DNA from: Acanthosoma haemorrhoidale
Lineage: Eukaryota > Arthropoda > Insecta > Hemiptera > Acanthosomatidae
Direction: 5' to 3'
Assembly (NCBI GenBank): GCA_930367205.1
Contig: OV884012.1
Location: forward strand, 47,575,239 to 47,639,238
Length of the DNA stretch: 64,000 bases
How positions within the stretch are numbered: the first letter of the stretch is position 1; every line of letters begins with the position of its first letter. The notes beneath the pieces are model-generated. The model was not told the DNA's origin and did not search any database. It saw only the letters and a list, made by a program, of their open reading frames with translations. The position numbers and the translations under genes are program-made. Of this stretch, positions 56,701 through 64,000 are shown piece after piece.

Positions 56701-57621
56701 CAGCCGAGGACTCTGGTATTAAAAGGTTCTGAAACATCCTGAATATTTAAGAATTGAGTAGCATTAAACGACATAACTTCGGCACCTATAAAACCACTAG
56801 CGGAATGGCCAGAAAGAAATTAAAAACTGGTCTTGAACATCATGACCTAGAAAATACCTTAAATTTTCAAGGGCCATAAAAAGAAAACTAATCTTATAAA
56901 CAAGTGGTTCAGCTTTTACAATTCTGTCAGATGCCCAGAACTGACAAAATCAATTTATGGACACGGATATTAAAAATAAAATACTTTAAGTAGACTTAAC
57001 TGCACATTTATTTATGTCAGATCGTGAAATTTATTTTATACTCATATATCGATATAAACATTTAAAAAAAGTAACTGTATGAGATACAACTTGCAGAAAA
57101 CAAATCGCACGATATGCTAAAAATAAATTTATTTTGGTCAATACTACATTATTATTTTGGACGGTACTATACATTAGGTATCGTAGATAAAAAATTGAGT
57201 GCTCTATTTGTCAAGACACGAAAAGAAAGACGATGGAAGCGTACATTTGACCAAATATGAGCCTTGGATATTTTTACCAAGCATGTCACAAAAAACGACC
57301 CCGTCTCAAAGCCTGCATAGAAACTATATAGGCTCCTATACTTAGCAGATAATTTTAGCTAGAGTTTTTTTAGGTTTCGGTGCAGTTGTCTAGACAAACA
57401 CGCAAACCATATTTCTTTCACTTTCTGATGTGCCTTTTTGATCAGTAGACAAGTATATGCGATATCGCCCAGCATACTGTTAAAATTTAATAGACTCAAT
57501 TAAAAAAAAAAAAAAAAACGTTATTTAGGTGCACATTCCAAAAACAAAATTTTGTTTCGCTATAGACAGCCTTAGAGAAACCTGGTCTGCCCAAGAAACC
57601 CTCTTCCATCGGTCAACTTCT
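53724..57621. other. Noncoding
   Basis: No supported gene. GC-richer patches at 54560-54740, 54950-55150 and 55560-55715 may be small regulatory islands. The last also contains a 36-codon ATG frame (55604-55714, plus) with no known motif. The rest is AT-rich. Confidence 0.4.
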
Positions 57622-57692
57622 TTATCTCTCTGTCTCCTCTCTCTCTCTCTTTATCTCTCTGTCTCCTCTCTCTCTCTCTCTCTCTCTCTTTT
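57622..57692. repeat. CT-rich microsatellite
   Basis: Two similar TTATCTCTCTGTCTCCT units followed by (CT)n runs. Simple sequence. Confidence 0.95.
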
Positions 57693-58371
57693 CTTTCTTT
57701 CCTTGATACATCAGATTGGAAGGGTGGTGTTTCGTCTTACTGAATAATAAATATTTTCTAGTAGTTATAGGGAGCAACGTGGGAATCTCTCTAATCCCTG
57801 CTTCCATTTCCTTTGCTGGAGAGATGACGTTCCCGCAGGGGACTTTAAACACTATATTAATGAGAGAATGAATGGAATATTGCATATATGGCACGAGTAA
57901 GATCATGTATCACCATTACCCACTGCTCTTTTAAGGCTTATTTTCGTTTTCAAATGAAGTTCAAAAAAATCTCACTGAATATACAGAGTGTAGCGTAAAC
58001 GATGTCCGAAACCTAATAAAGTAATAGTATAGCTCAAATGCTACGGAAAATTTTATTTGGACAATGGTCCCATTCCGCACAGGCCAGTAGTTAATTTAAT
58101 TGTTTGTGTTTTTTTTAAGGTAGTCACGTTTTTTGTTGAATATCAAGTGGTAACTAAAAAAAATTGTCTCTGTAAAAAGCATTTGAAGGGGCTTCCAAGT
58201 AACCCATAGTTCTGTTTTGAAATTGAATACAATGGTCTATTTGGAACTTATTGAGACAAGGGCTTGAAACACTAATTCAAAAATGCAACGATATGATAAT
58301 TAACGAGGCAGAGGTCCCCTTGCAGCAGGCGATTCCGTGTTGGAAACGACGAGGGAGTGCTGTGCCCAGGG
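57693..58371. other. Noncoding
   Basis: No feature recognised. The last bases adjoin the LINE target duplication. Confidence 0.4.
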
Positions 58372-58384
58372 TAGAGGGCAAATT

Positions 58385-58852
58385 TTTATTTTTTTTTATT
58401 AGTAGTATAATTCCTTTATTGTGCAATAATTACAATCTGCCTTTTATAAGGCAATAAGTAATTATGATATATGCTCTCATTCATACAATATTTACAGTTC
58501 ATCATTCACTCGCTCATTCATACAATATTTACAGTTCATCATTCACTCGCTCATTCATACAATATTTACAGACAGCCCAGAGACCCCCCAAATCCACCGC
58601 AAAGAGAAAGCGGAGTCTTGGGAAGTCCCCCACGCTCCTCCGTCAGCCGCGTCACCGGATACTAGCCAGTGGAGGCTGACCAAGAGCGCGAGAGCCACAG
58701 ACGCTCAGGACATGATTGGAGAGACTGGCCATTGCCAGGACTCCCACTGTCAAGCGTTTATAGCAGGTAACGAGGCCACTGCCGTTTCAGTCTCCGAGGA
58801 GGATTATAGGGATGAGTGGCGCAGTGCATTGACTGTACTACAGGATTAGGGA
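58385..58852 (-). other. 3' UTR and tail of the LINE
   Basis: Contains the A/T-rich tail (58385-58400), the CTTTATTG and GCCTTTTAT end shared with four other copies in the window, a 37-bp tandem repeat (58477-58571), and a GC-rich block (58590-58800) also found at 15600-15795. Confidence 0.8.
58477..58571 (-). repeat. 37-bp tandem repeat in the LINE 3' UTR
   Basis: Units at 58477-58513 and 58514-58550 plus a partial unit at 58551-58571; each holds TCATTCATACAATATTTACAG and TTCATCATTCACTCGC. The fragment at 9435-9893 has a single unit. Confidence 0.92.
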
Positions 58853-61456
58853 TTATGCTATAGGATTAGGGTGGTTGGAAAGGCTACTGTGGAATTTCGT
58901 AAACTTGGAAGGGATGAGTTCTAGAATGTAGGGTATATTAAGGTCGTTATGAAGGGTTTTGTTGCTGACATAATAAGGGGCATTTACTATTGTTCTCAGG
59001 ACTTTTGATTGAAAGGATTGGATACGCTTGTGTTCGACTTTTTTGCTGTCCCCCATAGCTCTATTCCGTATGTCCAGATTGGTTTAAGTATAACTTTGTA
59101 GATTAGTAGTTTATTTTCTATTGAGAGATGGGATGTCCTTTGAAGTAGTCTGTACAGTTGTCCAAAGCGTCTGTTTAGTTCTTGTCTTTTTAGTCTCGTA
59201 TGTGGGTTCCAGGTCAGTCGTTTGTCAAGATGGAAGCCTAAGTACCGTACTGTCTCGGATACAGGGAGAGGAATAGAATTATAATAAACTAGTGGACAAG
59301 ACTTGCGACAAAGGGTGAAGGTAATGTGGGAGCATTTTGCTTCATTAACTTTGATCCGCCATTGATTGCACCAATACTCGATCTCGTCAAGGTGTTTTTG
59401 AAGGTTATGGGATGCTATGTCGGGGTCTGGATGGGATGACAAGACTGCAGTGTCATCTGCAAATGTGGCCAAGAAGGTATTGGGAGTAGAGGGGACATCA
59501 GCGGTGTATAGGTTATAGAGGATGGGGCCTAGGACACTGCCCTGTGGAACTCCTGCACTTATGGGATAGTAGTTACAGTATTCTAAACCACAGCGGACTT
59601 GGAAGAAGCGGTTTGAAAGGTAGGAATGTAGGATTAGGAAAAGGGTCTGTGGTAAATATCTTTTGAGCTTGTAGAGCAAACCTGCGTGCCAAACCCTGTC
59701 AAAAGCTTGAGCTATATCGAGAAAGGCAGCAGTGCAATACTGTTTGGTTTCAAGGGCTGAGAAGATGTGATCAACAACGCGAAGGCCTTGTTGAGCAGTG
59801 GAATGTCGCTGGCGGAAATCAAACTGGTGTGTGGGAAAAAGGTTTTTGGATTCAACAATGGGAAGTAGACGTTTTAGTAGGAGCTTCTCAAATATTTTTG
59901 AGAGGATAGGGAGTAGGCTAATTGGACGATAAGATGAGGCGTCATTGGGTGGTTTACCGGGTTTGGCGAATAGGACAATAATGGAATGTTTCCAGAGGAG
60001 AGGAAAGTGCGTCGTTCGGATTATGCAATTATATATGTAGGTTAGGAAGATTATGGCTTTAGGAGGAAGTTGTTTGAGAATTTCAGGAGTAAGGAGATCA
60101 TATCCAGGGGATTTTCGGTAAGGTAAGTTTTTCAGAAGGTATTTAACCTCAGAGGGGTTAACGGCTTTTGGTGGAAGAGAGAGAGGAATAGGTGAAGTGA
60201 GGAAATCTTCCACAGTTGTGCTGTGGGTATGGCTTTGATGAGAAAGGTGAGGTGTGAAAGTATGGGTGAGATGCAGAGCAAATTCCTCCGACCTATCCAC
60301 ATCCAAAGCCGCCCAGGACCCATCATCACGACGGAGTGGGTGTGAAACAGGTTGATACTTTAGGATTTTTTTGGTTACGTTCCACAAGGAGTTATCCCTG
60401 GTGGACAGAGAGGAGAGGTAGGAATTGAAAGAATCGGAACGGAAGGATGCCAATCGCCGCTTTACCAATCGGCAGTACTGATTGTACGTGCGACGATCAA
60501 TAGGATGCCGGGATCTTTGCCACACTGTTCTGGAGCGGCGTTTGGATTGGATTAGGTCTTTAAGATGCTGAGGTAAACGAACATGATTGTGGATTTTTGT
60601 GTGACGATGCCTCCCAAGCCGACCTCTGGACCAGAGTAGTGAAAGAATGCACTGTATCGTCTAGGTCTTGGGATGTTTTCAGGGATAATTTGAGGTTTAC
60701 GGACTCTGTAAGAAGCTGACGGAAGTGGTCCCAGTCAACTGGGCCCCTAATAAATGAAGGAGGAGGCAGTTTGTGAATTGGTCTTAGGGAAATGGTTAAT
60801 AATAAAGGGCTATGATCGGAGGAACGTTCATCGAGGCGCTTGAGTGAATAGTTTAGTGTTCCTAAACTATTGTAAAAAAAGAAGTCAAGGAGATCAGGAT
60901 TTTGGTTGGGATCTGATGGCCAATAGGTGGCTGTGTCAGGAGTGATAGTGGAACAATGTTTCCGTGTGAGTGCAGACAGCAAAGCATGTCCTCGTGTATT
61001 TGTGGATCTTGACCCCCAGTGTTGGTGCTTCGCATTAAAGTCCCCACCCACAAGGAAACGATGTCCGATGGAGTCTAGAAAGGAGATGAATTGGGAGTCG
61101 GAAATGGATTTATTGGGAGGGCAGTACGTTGATGCAAGTGTAAGAGGAAAAGTGAAGGTGGTTATTGACACTGCAGTGGATTGAAGGAAATCATGTGATA
61201 CCAAAGGAACTATGTGGTGGGATATGGAGTTATGGACAATGACAGCGGTACCTGCATGAGCTGTTCCATCTGGGTGATCAGTACGATAAGTCTGGTACTG
61301 TCGAACGGTAAATGGTCGTTTGCTCGTAAGTCTTGTTTCAGTAATAAGAGCTACGTCGATCTTCTTGTCATGGAGTAGTGCTGTCAGTTCGTTAGTGTGG
61401 GTGCGAACACCATTCGCATTCCAAAGGAGAATGGATAAGGAGTCAGAAGGATCCAC
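58853..61456 (-). pseudogene. LINE ORF2: endonuclease and reverse transcriptase, frameshifted
   Basis: Endonuclease part (61456-60560): LLWNANGV, the catalytic Glu in LITETRL, VGGDFNAKHQHWGS and SSDHSPLLL, the APE signature set. RT part (60525-58996): YRKSPGYDLLTPEIL, SYRPISLLPILSKIFEKLL, a HQF-x-FR box (here HQFDFR, usually G), FLDIAQAFDRVWH, GVPQGSVLGP and the catalytic FADDT (minus strand, about 59482-59459). C-terminus (59056-58853) in a third frame: VEHKRIQSFQSKVLRTIVNA. One frameshift lies near 60575-60600 and another near 59045. The first codon after the ORF1 stop is GTG, not ATG, and no ATG lies near the endonuclease start. Confidence 0.92.
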
Positions 61457-62780
61457 TTATGGATTTTGTTTAACGGGGATAAGGTAGGAGACAAGATTTG
61501 TAAGAAGGGAAATGAGAGGGGTAATTAGGGGTCTGAATTCTGTAAGGAATGATGTTAATAGGCTAGTGAGATCTGAAGAGCTTGGAGGTGAAGGAATATG
61601 CGAGATGTGTGGTTGAGGATGGGATTGGGTTTGCTGGTTGGCGGGATGAGCGGAATGCTGGGGAAGAGATACTTGCGGAAGAGAAGTGGGCAGTGCCTGT
61701 GACTGCTCTCTGTTCCGAACGGCATCAGCAAAAGAGACTGAATGCCTCAAATTTCTGGTGGGGGCGCTTCTTGAGCTACCTGTTACTGGCTTCTCTTCTT
61801 CTGGCCGGAGACGTTGCTCGCTCCTGGACTTGAGGATTCTATAGGCCTCACAGCCCTTGTTGTTGGCCGGATGGTCTTGCTGGCAGAGCACGCATACAGC
61901 AGGCGATTTTAGGGGCTTTTTGCACAATTCGCTTTTGTGCTGCCCACTACACTTTACACACCTAGGAGGGTGGTGGCAATACGATTTTGTGTGCCCATAT
62001 GCCTGGCAATTATGGCATTGGACGATGTCTCTATTGGGGTAAGGTTTTTCGACCTGTATTCTTGTGTAATACATGTTTGTTAAGTCATAAATTTTCTCGA
62101 CGCCAGGTGTCCGCTCGAGATCTACAAAAAATAACGGTAATGCCGTTTTGGTGGATTCGTTTTGTTGTCTGTCCTCACGTAAAACGTTGGTTATTTGCCG
62201 AACTTTGAATCCCAGAGCTGATAGTTCGTCTTCAATTTCATCAGCTGGTGTGGTCGGGTGCAGATTTCTTATCACTACTCGAAGCGATCGTTCTTGTTTC
62301 AACTGATATGTATGGAAGTCTGCATTGGTTTCTTCCAAATACTTAATGATCGCTCGATAAGTATCCGGAGTGTCTGGGGAAATTTTTGTATCCCGAGAGC
62401 GATTGAGGCACGTATATTTTCCGGTACCTACAACTTTGCTCATTTGTGAGCATAATAGTTTGAAATTGCTAATATTCCTTACGAATACGTGGCTTGGGCT
62501 GTGTTGGTGTTTGAATAACTTCCATGTCGTCAGGTTGGCTATTTCTCAGTACCTCGAAGCTATTCGGTGTGAAGAATGGGGATTCTGCTACAGTTTCTTC
62601 TTTTGAAGTGCTGGCAAGTGGTGGTAGATCTTCCATAGAGCTGGCAGCAGATGAGTTTATAGGGATGTTCCCATTTGAGCGTCTGGGTTTTCGCTTTACT
62701 GGCGACGTTGGCGGAGTTGGACCTAAGGACCTAGATCTTTTCTTTTTATTTTGTGATATTAGCTGCTGATAAAATCTCAT
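61457..62780 (-). pseudogene. LINE ORF1: Gag-like RNA-binding protein, frameshifted
   Basis: It starts at ATG 62780 with a basic, serine/proline-rich N-terminus (KKKRSRSLGPTPPTSPVKRK). A one-base frameshift near 62465-62480 moves into the frame running to TAA at 61459-61457. The middle (about 62330-62150) resembles an RRM-like domain (SLRVVIRNLHPTTP, LGFKVRQITNV). Then come three zinc knuckles, CHNCQAYGHTKSYC, CVKCSGQHKSELC and CVLCQQDHPANNKGC, at about 62025-61850, the usual Jockey ORF1 arrangement. The C-terminus is proline/serine/histidine-rich, then leucine-rich. It should bind element RNA to form the retrotransposition particle. Confidence 0.9.
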
Positions 62781-63168
62781 TTTGTCATTAGCTAAGATTT
62801 TTGTTAGTTAAAAAAAAAAATAAAATAAAATAAAATACGTAGCGCCGGTGGGATTCCAGTGACGAGTCACCGGTCTTGGCTCTGAGCCACCTGTCAGGTC
62901 TGGCTCAGAACGGCTATGTATCGTGAATGACGGCTAATACCTCAGTCAAGATGGCCGACTACTCAGCCCGATGTCACTATTATTTACACTTCACACCAAT
63001 GTACTAGCGATCTACTCACTTATTGAGGGCTCCCTCGTGGCCACCTCACTTAAGTTGCCAGTTGACACAATCCCAAAGCCAAAAAAGGGTCTATAACGGT
63101 AGTTATCGGTATTGATTTGGAGAGCGATAGTTGTACGTGGTTGTTAATAGTAGCGCATGCGCAGAAAC
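62781..63168 (-). promoter_or_regulatory. 5' UTR and internal promoter region of the LINE
   Basis: It lies between the upstream target duplication and the ORF1 ATG. It contains a run of TAAAA units (plus 62808-62836), then a GC-rich part (GGCTCAGAGCC-like words). The 5'-most bases on the minus strand include CTGCGCATGCGC. Jockey-type elements carry their promoter internally in this region; that is family knowledge, not shown here. Confidence 0.55.
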
Positions 63169-63181
63169 TAGAGGGCAAATT

Positions 63182-64000
63182 AAAATTAAAATTCTCATTA
63201 AAATATATTTTATATTATTATGACCACGAATATTAAGTGTTATTATTACATTTTATTATTTTAAGTAAATTTGTAAATATCATTATTTTTTAAAGGAGAT
63301 TTTTATTTGTTATACCCTTATTAAATATTTGATTTTATGTATTTTTTTATATATAAAAAGTGTATTATAGTAATTAATTTAAATCCCAGATCACAGAAAA
63401 AGAAATAAAAGGTTTCTATTGGTTTATTATATTTTTTTTTTTGCTGAAAAGACTGGTACTTTGTAGGGACATAATTCCATATGATTCTTATACGAAACTG
63501 GAGGAGAATCTTAGCTCATTCTATAACATACCTTATCTTAATTACCATGGGCCTAAAGCTCATAAAACAAGGAACATTTTCTTAAAGTGGAAAATCTGCA
63601 GTCCAGTAGGAAGCCAAAAAATAGCGCGAATAATCCATGAGTTTATGAAAAATAGAACTTTCTGCAATTTAGCCAGATTAAAGCCCCCTTTAAATGATTT
63701 TCGCAAATTCTACTTGTTTTAAAAGAAATTGGGAACTACCTAACCCAAAGGGTTTTTTAGTTATCGCTTCCTATTTATAAAAAATGTGACAACCTTTAAC
63801 AAACACAAAATTTAAATTTACTCCTTCTCTGTTCGATATTGAACCATATCTCAAATAACCTTTTCTACTGTATTTGAGGTTTACTATCATTTCATTTGGA
63901 CATCACTAACGTTACTCTGAATATGTATATATTTATTAACACCCAAACGGGCTAGTCAAGATATTGATGTGTTCACACCTGTCTCTTAGTGTAACCAACT
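63182..64000. other. Noncoding, AT-rich
   Basis: A 93-codon plus-strand frame at 63441-63722 starts with a non-ATG codon; it has some charged and aromatic texture (KWKICSPVGSQKIARII) but no motif I recognise. No other feature. Confidence 0.4.

Larger units (their letters stand above)
58372..63181 (-). mobile_element. Full-length Jockey-clade LINE with 13-bp target-site duplication
   Basis: The element proper is 58385-63168 (about 4.8 kb), flanked by TAGAGGGCAAATT at 58372-58384 and 63169-63181. On the minus strand it has a 5' UTR (62781-63168), ORF1 with three CCHC-type knuckles, ORF2 with an APE-type endonuclease followed by RT, and a 3' UTR with a short tandem repeat and an A/T-rich tail. 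ORF1 plus APE plus RT without RNase H, and the RT motifs, place it in the Jockey clade. The matching duplication shows that it is not 5' truncated. ORF1 and ORF2 contain frameshifts, so this copy is no longer autonomous. Confidence 0.93.

Noticed and set aside
61582..62606. Plus-strand ORFs of 61-83 codons
   Set aside because: These are antisense shadows of LINE ORF1.

Overview
The window is AT-rich, gene-poor DNA from an animal, most likely an insect or other arthropod. It carries a Jockey-clade LINE, a compact Ty3/gypsy LTR element, a Tc1-like DNA transposon and hAT remnants. I found no intact multi-exon host gene, no tRNA or rRNA gene, and nothing prokaryotic (no operons or Shine-Dalgarno spacing). 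Lineage and species are inference; no host protein is available to settle them.

Layout. 1-3538: AT-rich, no gene. 3539-7036: a decayed minus-strand copy of a Ty3/gypsy element, internally deleted and patched at 5983-6690 with an LTR-like piece of another family. A relative of that piece lies at 11701-12281 and abuts a hAT transposase remnant (12276-13180, minus). 9435-9893, 15600-15925, 26060-26505 and 53637-53723 are fragments of the Jockey family whose full-length copy is at 58385-63168. 17880-18400 and 52620-52870 are tails of other LINEs. 19750-20240 and 30838-31495 (both minus) are decayed coding remnants I cannot name; the second is split by a poly(A)-tailed retroposon with a target-site duplication. 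22234-23963 holds two 228-bp direct repeats around a GC-richer island. 34027-35584 is a scrambled Tc1-like element. 40726-45522 is a young Ty3/gypsy element with two 317-bp LTRs, gag, pol and no env. 58385-63168 is a full-length Jockey LINE (minus) with a 13-bp target-site duplication.

Between the mobile elements lie many short islands, GC-richer than their surroundings and mostly without convincing reading frames. They include 7730-8190, 13780-14095, 18510-18850, 22560-22870, 24300-24560, 28320-28700, 36120-36570, 46920-47180 and 53110-53450. Several hold clustered transcription-factor-like motifs (GATA, CCAAT, Hox/caudal-like). I read them as candidate conserved noncoding regulatory elements in an intergenic or intronic region. 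That is inference, because no comparative data are available.

How the main element seems to work. In the 40.7-45.5 kb Ty3/gypsy element, the ten bases directly after the 5' LTR are the exact reverse complement of ten bases inside the LTR, where the RNA 5' end could lie. No tRNA-type primer site is visible, so it looks self-primed. Gag and pol are linked by a correctly phased A AAA AAC slippery heptamer ten bases before the gag stop ends (-1 frameshift). The copy is disabled by a nonsense codon in RNase H and a short frameshifting deletion before integrase; neither defect is present in the older copy at 3.5-7.0 kb.
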